DNA of 64,000 nucleotides, from contig NC_087379.1 of assembly GCF_963675165.1 (NCBI RefSeq), positions 6,844,839 through 6,908,838 on the forward strand, in the 5' to 3' direction. Each line of letters opens with the position of its first letter. The first letter of the stretch is position 1. Shown one piece after another: positions 17,749-29,326 of this stretch. Both the position numbers and the translations under genes were made by a program. The stretch is from Halichondria panicea. Lineage: Eukaryota; Porifera; Demospongiae; Suberitida; Halichondriidae. Below the pieces are notes generated by a model that saw nothing but the letters and a program-made list of their open reading frames with translations, was not told the DNA's origin and ran no database searches.

Positions 17749-18026
17749 TGCGCCCTATTAGAGGAGCTAGCTAGCTACGAGCACAGGTTTCACAATCTAA
17801 GCCGCCTAGCGCCTGTGCATATATGTGAAGGTTCAATAGCTCTCAGAGTAGCTCTATGGTCAGAGAAATGGAGAGAATCGTCAATATAAAAAGTCATAAC
17901 ACCATTAATACCCATTCCTATTTTAGAGGAAAATGATTATCATCAAAATAAATTTTATGTACATGTTTATTTTACACATAGCCAACCACATACATTTATA
18001 GCTACAAGAGTCATCTCTACACATAG

Positions 18027-21000
18027 CTACCTAACTTCACGATGTTGTCTGGGTAGTCTTTTACCAGGTTGAATCTGCCTTTCTCTCCACTCCTTCTTGA
18101 AATGCTGCTGGTCCTTTCTTAACGCTTCATGGCCGTCAGGCTGCAGTGAGAGGAATACAACCAATGAAATGAACTAAACCCCTCCCCCTCCGTTTAATCA
18201 ATGGTTTGGGGACTCTTTTCAGCTTTGATTTTATGAAAGCGGAAAAAATTAATTGTCTATAAGGTTTACACATATACTTGGGATAAGCCAATTTCGGCCA
18301 GTCCAAGGCCAAAAAACAAATTATGACGCCTTATCATTTGAAAGGCTTTTTCTAAGCTTTATAAAAAAAACTGTGACTCTTTGATCAATGGTACCAAAGT
18401 TATGGCTGTTGAAAAATGTACAGCTACAATACCCCCCCTCCCGTTCAATGGTTTAGGAACTCTTTCAGCTATCACAACTTGAATTCCGTGGATACAATGA
18501 TTTTCTAAAAGCTCATATACCTTTCAAATGATATCATCAAAGTTCATATTTGGGCACTTGCAATCTGTTCTATTTGGGAGATACCAAATTTTATCTTACA
18601 AAATAAATGCTCTGCTGTTCTAAACAGCTAACAGAGTACCTTACAGATCACACTAGCTGCTACTGTACATGTAAGTAATGCATGCCCCGGCCATCACTCA
18701 CATCGTCCATGATATCAGTATCCCCTCCATTGGGCACGTCCGGTCCTGCCTCTCTGACCACCACTGGATCAGGCAATGGATTACCAAACTTCTTTCGAGC
18801 CTCCATTCCACCATCGTTGAACTCACCGCCGTCTTCTCTATCATTGAAATCAGCTTCTCTTTCATCATTGAAATCGTTAAACTCTCGCTTGACACGCTGA
18901 TAGTCTTGTGGGTTTTGAGGATCTTGTTCGTCTCCATCATCACCACCGTCAGCACCACCCTCCGTATCTCCGTCTTCTTTTACGTCAAGATTTTCCTGTT
19001 TCTTTTCGACAACTAGATCTTCGACTATCGCTTCATCGGGGCTGTCTGGTTTTGGAGGGGGAGGGTTTTGATTGGCTGCGTCTTTGTTTAACTTATCTTC
19101 TTGTGCGGGTATGATGATCTTTTTCTTTGTAGGGAGACGCGATTCTACACCAGTGTTTTTGGTGAGCATTTGGAAAACTTGCTGTTCTTGTTCGGACAAA
19201 ACGTGGCCACTATCCAGCTTTTGTTTCAATTCTGCAAGAGTCTTCTGCTTTTTATCGTTCACGATATCAATGTCTTTGAAACCTTGTTGCCGCAACGGTA
19301 CGCCATTCCTCTGAGGAGGTTGGGCTTGTTTCTGCTGTGACATTTGCTGCTGTTGCTTTAGTGTATTCGATTCCAATTGAAGTCGTTCGATTTCAAACTG
19401 CTTGTTGTAATTGTCAGCTTCTAATGAAGTCACTTTTGACTGGCATGTTTCGTAAGCACTTTGTGAAATCGTTAACTGTACGAAGAAGAATTATAGTAAG
19501 TGTATTTCAGCTACTGCATTTTTAGGAGGGACTTACTTGGCCCTGGCATTCGTTGAGTTTTTCGCCTGCACTAAACACATCTGCCTGTGCTGACAACAGC
19601 TGTGTCCTTGTGCTTTCCAGATCACCTGTGTAGATTAAGGGACACTTTGAACTAACCATCATTCAATTATACCACCATTGTTGTGACCACACGACATGCA
19701 CACATGTACTACAAAGTGTCTACCGTAAAGCGGGTTATTTTAGTGTGGTGGAAATATTTTGTAAATTGTAGAGTACGTAACATACGAAAATTAAAACTAC
19801 ATGTACATGTACGTCTACCGCAGTAGGTTCAACGTTACTATCCCGAGCTGTATGAATATTTAAAATACGTAAATGGGTAGTTCATACGAAAATTTGCACC
19901 AACAAAAATTACCCGCTATACGGTAGATCCTATGCGTCTTATGGTATACACGTATATTTATACAGAATGCAATTAGCTAATAATTATGGTGAAAATTAAT
20001 ATTAGCCACTGACTTTTGCATTTCTGGCTTCCCTCATTGTCCTTGGCAGAGATCAGTCTCAGTTGGTCGAGCTCGTTGCTCAGCCTCTCTTGTTCAGTAG
20101 CCCCCTCCAACTTAGCCTCCTCCAGTCGAACGTTCTCACTCTGAGAGACAAGATGAAGCATGTTAGAGGAGATCCTATAATATTATCGTACGTATATAGT
20201 ACTAGAATGTTTTGCTGCGATTAACATATGTACTTACTACAATCACAAAACCTAATCTGGTTACGGTTGGGAGAGTGAGGCACTGGTAATGAGTTAAAAG
20301 AACGCAACAGTAAGACCAAATTTTCAGCTGATTTGGCTCATTCGCAAAGTTTTTCAACAGCAAAATATTCTAGTATGGTACTGACGGAGGAAGACACACA
20401 GAGATATTATTTTAACAATGTGGCAGCACAAACCTTTAATCTGTCTCGATCACTCTCCACACTTTGAACTTTAGACTATAGCAAAAAAAGAGAAGTTTTT
20501 GTTAAAAAGAGTACATGCAGCACGATGAATTGCATCATGGCTACTGTACCTTCATTTCAGCCATTTCTGATACACATCTCTTAACCTGCTCGTCTTTCCC
20601 TGCATTACAAACAGCGTGTACAGAACATGGTCAGACACTTCATTACAATAGCATTCATCGTGTTCACAACATGCCCCTAGCTCTCAACCTCAGTGGCCAT
20701 TAGTAGGAATAAGAGCTAGCTGCTAGTCGAAGTAAAGACAGTACTGGTAAGCAAAGTAAACTGAGGTCAGTAGGGTTTCCAACAGTCAGTGACACATACT
20801 GTATTATTAGCAGCACTCACTGGTTATTTCTAGCTCTTTCGATTTCTGTACTTTCTCTAGTTCGTGTTTTGTCTCTGCTGCTCTGTGTACAGTACCTGTG
20901 TGTGTGTGTTGGAATGGAAGTGGAGGAATTAGACTCAGTCAATCATGGAACAGAGACACTACAGCTTGAGGGATCAGTTAATCATGAAACAGAGACACTA

Positions 21001-21873
21001 CAGCGTGAGGGATCAGTTAATCATGGAACAGAAACACTACAGCTTGAGGGAGAAGCGGTGATAGTATTGGACGAACTGGATACAGACATAGACGACCATA
21101 CTGGTAAGAGAGAACAAAACGGAATAGATACTGAGACACTAGAACACTGTGAAGATGGAATGGAGTTCAGACCCAATGGAATGAGAATGAAAATAGTTGG
21201 AGACACACATAGTAACAAAACAGAGACAGAGGATGGAATGGAATCAGGACAAGTGGATCGTGAGACTACACTAGACCTAGGAGAGGAGGACAACGATGAC
21301 AGTACTCACACAATCAAATTAGAGGGAGACAAGGAGGCAACAAATAATGAGGATACAATCACCGAAGTGGTGAGATCAACAACATTTCGAGGGTATAAAC
21401 TTTTGTGAAAAGACCGTTAGAATGGTTTTCGCGGAAAAGAGGCCTTTTTGCACGCATGCGATACTAAATTCGTGGTACTGTAAATGCTAAACAACGAACA
21501 TTTATACCCTCGAAATAATATATCCGCTACATGTACACGGTACATTCACTGTTCACTCATACTGAATACTGTCATAATTATGTGTATGTGGCCGTGTTTA
21601 TAATAAATTGACGTCAGACAATCAACCCCAAAATGTGTGCACTGATGTATTAAAGCATGCGCTATTAAACAATAGGAACGTACGTTTCAGTTCTTCAGTG
21701 AGCTTATTGAACTTGTCTAGCAGGTCACGATTATCCAGTTCAGCTACAACCAGCTTGTCCTCAATCAGCTTGGCACCAGATCTCATGGATGTCATCAGAT
21801 ATACGACTAGTAGGAGCACACCCAGTACCACTGCTATCCTCAGCCATTGCTTGTTCCTTAGAGGTCCCCCCAT
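18027..21873 (-). CDS. GOLM1/GOLIM4-like type II Golgi coiled-coil protein
   Basis: Eight exons (21684-21873, 20821-20895, 20550-20599, 20434-20475, 20014-20140, 19537-19625, 18702-19475, 18027-18140) give about 486 aa with consistent phases. A short cytoplasmic N-terminus (MGGPLRNKQW) precedes one transmembrane segment (LRIAVVLGVLLLVVYLM). A long coiled coil follows (for example AAETKHELEKVQKSKELE), then a Gln-rich and an acidic Asp/Glu/Asn-rich tail. This layout matches Golgi membrane proteins such as GOLM1, CASC4 and GOLIM4. The assignment rests on architecture and not on a diagnostic motif. It is head-to-head with the 5' fragment of a CLC gene. Its first exons are duplicated at 27293-28563. 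Confidence 0.6.
19721..19925. mobile_element. MITE, TACCGTATAGCGGG family
   Basis: A 205-bp element. The left end reads TACCGTAAAGCGGGTTA and the right end is the inverse, ending ACCCGCTATACGGTA. It sits between exons 6 and 5 of the GOLM-like gene. Family copies occur at 59460-59668 and, with a GCGCGAAATTTTCG variant, at 23755-23983. Many degraded ends lie elsewhere. Confidence 0.75.
20200..20380. mobile_element. Degraded MITE with TACTAGAATGTTTTGC ends
   Basis: Starts near TACTAGAATGTTTTGC and ends AGCAAAATATTCTAGTA in inverse orientation, with the internal motif TTTGGCTCATTCGCAAAG. The same ends and internal motif occur at 49646-49864 and, in part, at 49900-49975. It lies in the intron between exons 5 and 4 of the GOLM-like gene. 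Confidence 0.55.
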
Positions 21874-22096
21874 AACACACAGCAAGCTTGTACTCCTCTC
21901 AGAGCTGGAAAACTATAGCAAGCAAGCAGCTCAAACTTTGATAACTCTTTTTAAGCTTTTGATCTTTGACCTTTATGGACCACCCATTTTATATTTAGAG
22001 CCCTCCAGCTTCTGAACTTTAGACTAGGGCCGGCCAAGCATAGCAACAAAGATATAGACTGGTACATAGTGTGAGAAAGCCAAGCTTCTGTTCGCG
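21874..22096. promoter_or_regulatory. Divergent promoter region between GOLM-like and CLC 5' exons (left copy)
   Basis: A 223-bp spacer lies between the start codon of the GOLM-like gene and the ATG of the duplicated CLC first exon. The equivalent spacer in the right copy is 28564-28775. Start codons are preserved on both sides of both copies. Promoter function is inferred from position only. Confidence 0.5.
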
Positions 22097-22409
22097 ATGG
22101 AATCACAGTCAACAACTCAGCTAGAATATGAGAAGACCTTGGTATGATGAGTGGACCCTATCATATCATGTACTGTACCAATCACCAATCTCTACATGGA
22201 TTGGTGATCTAATGTGCATGTGGATCACAAGGGCTTGCGTATCAATAATTTGTAAACCTATGTAACCTCCACTATCCTTTGCAACTACAAGTGAACCATT
22301 TTGTTCAACTGCACGCGCGCCACATGTAGTAACATCAGCCACGCCCCCTAGTACAATTGAGCACCCAACCATAACTAATGTTGCATTAATGTTGTATGAC
22401 TCACGCACA

Positions 22410-22452
<43 letters not shown>

Positions 22453-22575
22453 ACACACAGATGTACGGTCAGTACTCGCAGCTCCAGGAGTTTGCTAAGG
22501 ACTATGCAAGCAGAACCAAGATACCCAAACCACTCGGAATCGAAGAAACAAGGCGTAGGAAAAGCAGGAAATGGA
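22097..22575 (+). pseudogene. Orphan 5' fragment of the CLC chloride channel gene
   Basis: Contains copies of CLC exon 1 (22097-22141, [15 protein letters not shown]) and exon 2 (from 22461, starting MYGQYSQLQ), including the (CA)n acceptor of exon 2. The donor after exon 2 is intact but no CLC exon 3 follows; the next ~4.7 kb is unrelated. It is either a dead duplicate or the 5' end of a truncated or chimeric transcript. Confidence 0.85.
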
Positions 22576-22959
22576 GTGAGTGAGAGAGTGGGGTATGAGG
22601 AAATAATTAACCCGAGGTGCGCATGGACAGCAGGGGTAAAGTGATTGGTGTGCCTGTTAGTTTATGTGTGTCTGATGAGAGACTTTCATGGACTGCTGAT
22701 ATACTTAAACTTGTAGGTGATCCTCGGAAAGGCGATAAAACAGTGTTTTCCTCGATCTGATCGTCGTCTATTCTCTATAGACATGTTAACCTCAATTCGT
22801 GTGAAAGAGAGAACAAGTGAACTGTCATGACTTGTGCCCATTATGCCAACGCGCACGAGGTGAGTGCAACCCACCAGAATTCACTAAGACTATCTAGTTA
22901 ACAAACATTTTCCAAGGATGCCCCTGGGTTCATTTTCCAAAGTGAAATTTTATTATGTA

Positions 22960-23300
22960 TTGCAATGCAAAGGTACCCTTTGTTGAGCGAAAGGTATTTT
23001 TTGGGGTGTTATTTCAGAAGATGTATACGATATTAGTTTAACAGCCTTCTCATATGAACCATAGAAGCATACTACCGGCTGAACCACTTCTGGAATACCT
23101 GTGAATGGTGCCCAAGAATACGTCATCCTTTTGAACCACTTCTGGAATATCTGTGAATGGTGCCCAAGAATACGTCATCCTTTAACAGTTCGATAGTACG
23201 CTCTTCCATGTTCACAACAAGCTCAATATTATAAGGATTGAACCTCCGTGCTGCCATCCTAATGTAGCCCTGAGGTGCCAATTTATGACAGTTAAACCCC
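22960..23300 (-). pseudogene. SPRY-like domain fragment broken by a 52-bp tandem duplication
   Basis: The minus strand encodes NIELVVNMEERTIELL then KDDVFLGTI, and in another frame IPEVVQPVVCFYGSYEK. Together these resemble the C-terminal half of a SPRY/B30.2 domain. A 52-bp segment (23081-23132, repeated at 23133-23184) is duplicated in tandem and disturbs the frame. Even with a single copy the two parts remain out of frame, so it looks inactive. The family assignment is tentative. Confidence 0.4.
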
Positions 23301-23754
23301 ACTAGAGTATAGCTACATGGCAAACGTGTAGTAGGTAATTATTAAACAGCTACTAATTTTAGCAAATTTTAGTGAATTTGTAATTAACGCTAAATTAAGT
23401 TTGCGCGCTAATAACAAAACGCAGTTAAAAAATGATTGTTTTCTAAATAATAGTTAGACACTGTTTTGGAAGTGTCTATGGGACTTAGAAGCCCAAAGGC
23501 GCTTGTTTAGTATCCCGAGTATAGCGAGGGTACTACGAGTGGCTGAGGGCTTCTAAATCACATGGACACCTCTAAAACAGTGTCTAACTCATTTAGATAC
23601 TAGCACGCATGCGCAAACCTTGCCCTCGAGGCTTGACTACCTTGACAACAGAATACTAGGCATACTAAGTAAGTTGCAGGTATACTAAGTCCCATAGTAT
23701 ACCTGCTCTGAGGCACTTTTCCTATGTACTTCCATGCGGTACCAATGAATATAT

Positions 23755-23983
23755 ACCGTATAGCGCGAAATTTTCGAGGGGCTTAATTTTCGTGGATTTT
23801 GTGGGTTAGCAATCCTACACGAAAATTAAGTCCACGAAAATCGTTCTTTACCTGCTATAACGTGCAAGATTTAAAGGCGTGGCTTCCGGTAAGCAGTCAT
23901 TCCGCGAACATTGTGCAACGAAATGGCTTTTAGAGGCTAATCCACGAAATATAAGTGCCTCGAAAATTTCGCGCTATACGGTA
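23755..23983. mobile_element. MITE with TACCGTATAGCGCGAAA ends
   Basis: A 229-bp element with ends reading TACCGTATAGCGCGAAATTT and the inverse AAATTTCGCGCTATACGGTA. An inner inverted repeat (CTTAATTTTCGTGGATTT) lies inside. A truncated relative ends at about 62222 (TTTCGCACTATACTGTA). Confidence 0.85.
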
Positions 23984-24115
23984 CTTGGAGTAGCATGCAG
24001 CTACAGTGCTGCATCCTTACATGTAGCAACATATTTTTTGACAAAGTAGCTTACTATGTGTGGGCATGATGCATGGAGACTGATATAATAGTGGTAACTT
24101 ACCTCAAACCACAGC

Positions 24116-24175
24116 TTACAATCAGCACTTTCTTTAGCGAATCTAGTCTGGCGGCCACGTGGATGTACGGTGGGA
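24116..24175 (-). pseudogene. Exon-like fragment on the minus strand, unknown
   Basis: A possible exon encoding RFAKESADCKLWFE, followed by a good donor (GTAAGT). A more 5' part may read SPPPPTVHPRGRQ. It aligns in orientation with the other minus-strand fragments in the 22600-27292 insert. No family is recognised. Confidence 0.25.
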
Positions 24176-24205
24176 GGGGGCGGAGAGATCTGATTAGGTC
24201 ATTTC

Positions 24206-24893
24206 AAAACTTGGTGTATGTACATGTATGAGGAATGAAATGATAACATCTCAGAAAAAATTGCGGGTTTGTACAATATGGCTTCTGAGATTGAAAATGC
24301 AGAAATTCCCCACTTTTAGAAACTGACTGCTGTTAGTTAAACTGTAGCCTCGATTCCAGGCCGCTCTCAGTTGAGATAGTGAGAGGGGCTGGGATCGAGG
24401 CTAGTTAAACTGTAACTTTCTAACCATTAATATTCAAGACTAAGAATGTATATCATCTTGTTGCCTAAGAATTTCCACATCATTTGGCATGCTGTATGGC
24501 AAAACGCTGCATTCTCTTGAAGTGTGACAAGTTTGATTCTGGGATTCCAATGGGATCATGAGATATGTAGTGTGAAGTGGGCAATATTTGTGGTTTTAGA
24601 GAATCATCATCAAAGGACACTAGCAATACCTAAAATATATCAAGTGAAGCTGTACAACATACCAAATGATGCGGAATTTCTTAGGCAACAAGATGATGTG
24701 CATTTTTTAGTCTTGAATATTAATGGTTAGAAAGTTACAGTTTAACTAACAGCAAGCAGTCAGTTTCTAAAAGTGGATAATTTCTGCAACTCAATCTCAG
24801 AAGCCATAATTATTGTTTGCAAACCTAAACAATTTTCAGAGATGTCATACCATTCCTCATACATACACCGAGTTTCATGCAATTCTGAAGAGG
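24206..24893. repeat. ~0.7-kb foldback (imperfect inverted repeat)
   Basis: The left arm (~24206-24500) and right arm (~24650-24893) are inverse copies around a ~150-bp loop. Matching segments include GTGTATG...GAGGAATG, GCTTCTGAGATTG, TTTCTAACCATTAATATTC and TCTTGTTGCCTAAGAA. The left arm is interrupted by the MITE at 24345-24403; the right arm is not. Confidence 0.85.
24345..24403. mobile_element. 59-bp MITE (TAGCCTCG family) with 9-bp target duplication
   Basis: Ends TAGCCTCGATTCCAGGCC and GGCTGGGATCGAGGCTA. It is flanked by direct GTTAAACTG repeats at 24336-24344 and 24404-24412. The opposite arm of the foldback has the uninterrupted inverse of this site (CAGTTTAAC once), so it serves as an empty site. 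Confidence 0.88.
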
Positions 24894-26599
24894 TCACGTT
24901 TTAAATTTCCTTGAATTGATATGGAATGACCCATATACATTGCATGATTATTTCCAAAAACTGCTTAGAATTAAATATTCTACACAGTCATTATAGGAGA
25001 GGAGCAAACAGAAGTCTATGATGAATGATGTAGCAAACTGCATTTCCTGTCAACCAAATGTGTTTCAGAGAAATAGTTGTGTATCTACATGGTAGCATTG
25101 TAGTGTTTTTCGTGACTTACCAGGACCTCGTGAAAAGAAGAAGAAATTGTATTCTGTCTCAAGATCTCACACGTAGGATTCATTGAATGTGCGTGCGCAG
25201 AAAAAGGGTTGTATCCGCAATAAGTTAAAGTTCGCAATGGCTGCTGCATTCTGGTAGTTAGCTTTGCAGCTCTTTTCTGACTCTTGTAGCTAACAAACAG
25301 CTAATGCTTTAGTTCAAAACTAACCCATAAGTTGAAACTCTGTGCGAACATGCAGATGATGCTACGAAAGATTCTGAAGAGACTGCAACAGCCTTCATCG
25401 TAAATAAAATCTGAAGAACAAAGCTTTAGTTTGCAAATCCACGAATCAAAATGCAAGAGAAAGTGGCTAGTATTTCGAAGTTTTTGTCGCATATTGCCGT
25501 TGAGCAGTTACGGCAATATACAGAACCCCCACACACACACACAACCAGCTTTACCGTATCTCTCATGAGTCATGTCGTTATACGCCTCGAGGCATAAATA
25601 CCCTCTCACACACACTCTCCCCCATGCACACACACACACACAGGCTCAACTGTACAATTTGTGACTTGTGTGTTCGCTATCTGGCCCCTAATGATCTATT
25701 GAGAGATATGACTGCCTAAAAATACCAAACTGGAAATGCTTCGAGCTTCATAGGAAGAACATGGTAGGGTTTTATTTGTGTTACACACACACAAAACTGA
25801 CAGACACATGCACCATGCAATCACTCTATACCCCTGCTACATACACCACTCACAGAGTGGAGGGGAGAGACAAAGTCAAAGCCAAGAAGAAAGGTGTTCA
25901 CGATACAGTGCATTCACCCACTTGTGTTTTTTGTGTTGCTTGGTTTATTTATCAACATGTATCAGTTGAAATAATAATTATCATGGCTTTTATTGTAGTA
26001 TCTACCATAACACTGGACAGACACATGGAACCTCTGATTAGATATAGTAGCTTCCTATAAACCTCAAATATGTGACTGCATTGTGCATTATTATATTTCA
26101 GTGTGGAAATACAGACTGTTCATGCCAGCATGTATGTAATTGTTTGCCTCAAGCTATAGTTTCGTGCCTTTAATTAAGTGTATGCCAGAATTGCATGTAT
26201 TCTGATATAGCCGACAAAAGGGTGTGGTGGGGTATTGGGTCTAGAAGGCAACTGGACGATAGGAACAACTTATCAATACCATGTTTGGTGCAAAGCCCAT
26301 TATGTGATGTACGTATATTTATTCTGCTTCTATAATTTAGATACTGGCCGGTGATGGCTCATATCTGGAGACACTAGCTGAGGAGTGAATGGAACCCATG
26401 CCTGTCTCATCAATCAGCCACATCCTGAACTAATTTTGCCCCAATCTGTATTACGTAAAACGTTTATAACATACGTTAATAGCTAGTGTAAGTAAATATT
26501 GATGTGTATTTATGCTATACAGCACAAGCAGACATTTTAATAGTATTTTGTTTGTCAAGAGCAAGTTGAGAAATTAGTTGTAATTATAAAGAAATTTGA

Positions 26600-27224
26600 T
26601 GAAAATTACTTGTGAACATGACATTAAATAATAGTCCTCCAATTCCTAAATTGTTGCCATGGTTACTCTCATTGAGGTAGTCAGCAGATTTACTTATAGC
26701 GTTCTTAATGAGAGATTTTTGATCCTTGGTGAAATGGTCAAACCATCTTTGTGTTCCTGCATGGGTAACGAGAATGCACACATAATAATAGTACACTCAA
26801 CACATAGTACAACCAGTATTCTTCGGGCCAACTACATACCTGGTACCGCCAAGGGCTTATAAAGAGAAAAGGGCATGCAACTCATGCACGTAGGTACTCA
26901 CATCTGATCAGAGGCGGGATATACTATACCAACACTGGCGGTTCTACATCTAAAAATAGCATTTCGCCTTTCAAAGAGATACTAACTAAAATGCATCCTT
27001 CAGTTTTGTAATCGACCCTCAAAGATAGCTACCAAAATAGCAAGTTTTCGGAGGAATCACAAAGGATAGCCCACGCTTTTTTTCAATAAAATAAAACTTA
27101 CCTTTTGAATGTTGTAAAATCTTCGTTTAGTTTTCCTTGCCAACTCTTTACCATTGTACGAGAACTTGAAGAAATCAAGCATATTGGTAACCGTAGCCAC
27201 AACACCCATCTCAGGTCTTCGTAT
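26600..27224 (-). pseudogene. Two exon-like fragments on the minus strand, unknown
   Basis: Exon-like block 27102-27224 has a CATAG acceptor and GTAAGT donor; it encodes MGVVATVTNMLDFFKFSYNG and then KELARKTKRRFYNIQK. A second block (~26600-26756) encodes TQRWFDHFTKDQKSLIKNAI and onward. The phases of the two do not join directly, so an exon is missing or the gene is decayed. It lies downstream of the orphan GOLM-like 5' exons on the same strand. Confidence 0.3.
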
Positions 27225-27292
27225 CTATGGGAACATGTAGCTATGGTTACAGGGTTGCGCCAGTATGTATTTCAGTCATTTTGAATATACAG

Positions 27293-29103
27293 CTGCTCAT
27301 CTTTCCCTGCATTACAAATAGCGTGTACAGAACATGGTCAGACACTTTATTACAATAACATTCATCGTGTTCACAACATGCCGCTAGCTCTCAACCTCAG
27401 TGGCCATTAGTAGGAATAAGAGCTAGCTGCTAGTCGAGGTAAAGACAGTACTGGTAAGCAAAGTAAACTGAGGTCAGTAGGGTTTCCAACAGTCAGTGAC
27501 ACATACTGTATTAGCAGCACTCACTGGTTATTTCTAGCTCTTTCGATTTCTGTACTTTCTCTAGTTCGTGTTTCGTCTCTGCTGCTCTGTGTACAGTACC
27601 TGTGTGTGTGTGTTGGAATGGAAGTGGAGGAATTAGACTCAGTCAATCATGGAACAGAGACACTACAGCTTGAGGGATCAGTTGATCATGGAACAGAGAT
27701 ACTACAGCGTGAGGGATCAGTTAATCATGAAACAGAGACACTCCAGCGTGAGGGAGAAGTTGTGATAGTATTGGACGAATTGGATACAGACATAGACGAC
27801 TATACTGGTAAGAGAGAACAAAACAGAATAGATACTGAGACACTAGAACACTGTGAAGATGGAATGGAGTTCAGACCCAATGGAATTAGAATGAAAATAG
27901 TTGGAGACACACATAGTAACAAAACAGAGACAGAAGATGGAATGGAATCAGGACAAGTGGATCGTGAGACTACACTAGACCTAGGAGAGGAGGACGACGA
28001 TGACAGTACTCACACAATCAAATTAGAGGGAGACAAGGAGGCAACAAATAATGAGGATAAAATCACCAAAGTGGTGAGATCAACAACATTTCGAGGGTAT
28101 AAACTTTTGTGAAAAGACCGTTAGAATGGTTTTCGCGGAATAGAGGCCTTTTTGCACGCATGCGATACTAAATTCGTGGTAAATGCTAAACAACGAACAT
28201 TTATACCCTCGAAATATGCCCGCTACATATATATGGTACATTCACTCATACTTAATACTGTCCTTATTATGTGTATGTGGCCGTGTTTATAATAAATTGA
28301 TGTCTGACAACCAACCCCCAAAATGTGTGAACTGATGTATTAAAGCATGCGCTATTAAACAATAGGAACGTACGTTTCAGTTCTTCAGTGAGCTTATTGA
28401 ACTTGTCTAGCAGGTCACGATTCTCCAGTTCAGCTACAACCAGCTTGTCCTCAATCAGCTTGGCACCAGATCTCATTGATGTCATCAGATATACGACTAG
28501 TAGGAGCACACCCAGTACCACTGCTATCCTAAGCCATTGCTTGTTCCTTAGAGGTCCCCCCATAACACACAGCAAGCTTGTACTCCTCTCAGAGCTGGAA
28601 AACTATAGCATGCAAACAAGCAGCTCGAACTTTGATAACCCTTTTGATCTTTGACCTTTATGGACTTAGGCTACTAGGGGACTCCCCTCCTGAACTTTAA
28701 CTAGGGCCAAGCATAGCAACAAAGATTAGACTCTGATCTGGTACATGGTGTGAGAAAGCCAAGCTTCTGTTCGCGATGGAATCACAGTCAACAACTCAGC
28801 TAGAATATGAGAAGACCTTGGTATGATGAGTGTTTCCTATCATAATTATCATACAGTACTGTACCAATCACCAATCTAGTGTAGATCATGGGGCCAGGAA
28901 CTTGCGTATTAATATAAGTAAACCCTACTTGTGTATGTAACCTCTACTATCCTTTGCATCTACAAGTGAACCATTTCGTTCATCTGCACGCGTGCTACAT
29001 GTAGTAACATCAGCCACGCCCCCTAGTACAACTGAGCACCCAACCATAACGTTGCATTAATGTTGTATGACTCACACACACACACACACACACACCTCAC
29101 ACA

Positions 29104-29186
<83 letters not shown>

Positions 29187-29326
29187 TGTACGGTCAGTAC
29201 TCGCAGCTCCAGGAGTTTGCTAAGGACTATGCAAGCAGAACCAAGATACCCAAACCCCTCGGAATAGAAGAAACAAGGCGTAGGAAAAGCAGGAAATGGA
29301 GTGAGTGAGAGATGGTGGGGTATGAG
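27293..29326. repeat. Segmental duplication block, right copy
   Basis: About 2.03 kb matching 20585-22599. Here the CLC side continues into the complete channel gene, while the GOLM side stops inside exon 3. The (CA)n tract before CLC exon 2 is much longer (~110 bp) than in the left copy, and small deletions distinguish the copies. Confidence 0.92.
27525..28563 (-). pseudogene. Orphan 5' fragment of the GOLM-like gene
   Basis: Exon 1 (28374-28563) and exon 2 (27525-27599) are intact, with the transmembrane segment and coiled-coil start almost identical to the full gene. Only a D/E difference is seen in exon 1. Exon 3 is cut after a few codons and would read RKDEQLYIQND then stop. A short membrane peptide could be expressed, but no complete protein can be. 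Confidence 0.85.

Larger units (their letters stand above)
20585..22599. repeat. Segmental duplication block, left copy
   Basis: About 2.0 kb that is highly similar, with small indels, to 27293-29326. The block runs from inside exon 3 of the GOLM-like gene, across its exons 2 and 1, over the divergent promoter, and through the first two exons of a CLC gene. At the left edge similarity begins at CTGCTC(G/A)TCTTTCCC; at the right edge it ends after GGGGTATGAG. The GOLM side is attached to the intact gene here, whereas the CLC side is cut off after its second exon. Confidence 0.92.
22600..27292. other. 4.7-kb insert between the two duplicated blocks
   Basis: This segment has no counterpart in the neighbouring genes and separates the duplicated blocks. 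It holds minus-strand exon-like fragments (27102-27224, ~26600-26756, ~24116-24175, 22960-23300), a large inverted repeat (24206-24893) with a nested MITE, a 229-bp MITE (23755-23983) and microsatellites. No complete gene was found in it. Confidence 0.8.

Noticed and set aside
20585-29326. LTR retrotransposon (two 2-kb direct repeats flanking 4.7 kb)
   Set aside because: The repeats contain exons and a promoter of host genes, and the interior has no gag-pol, primer-binding site or polypurine tract.
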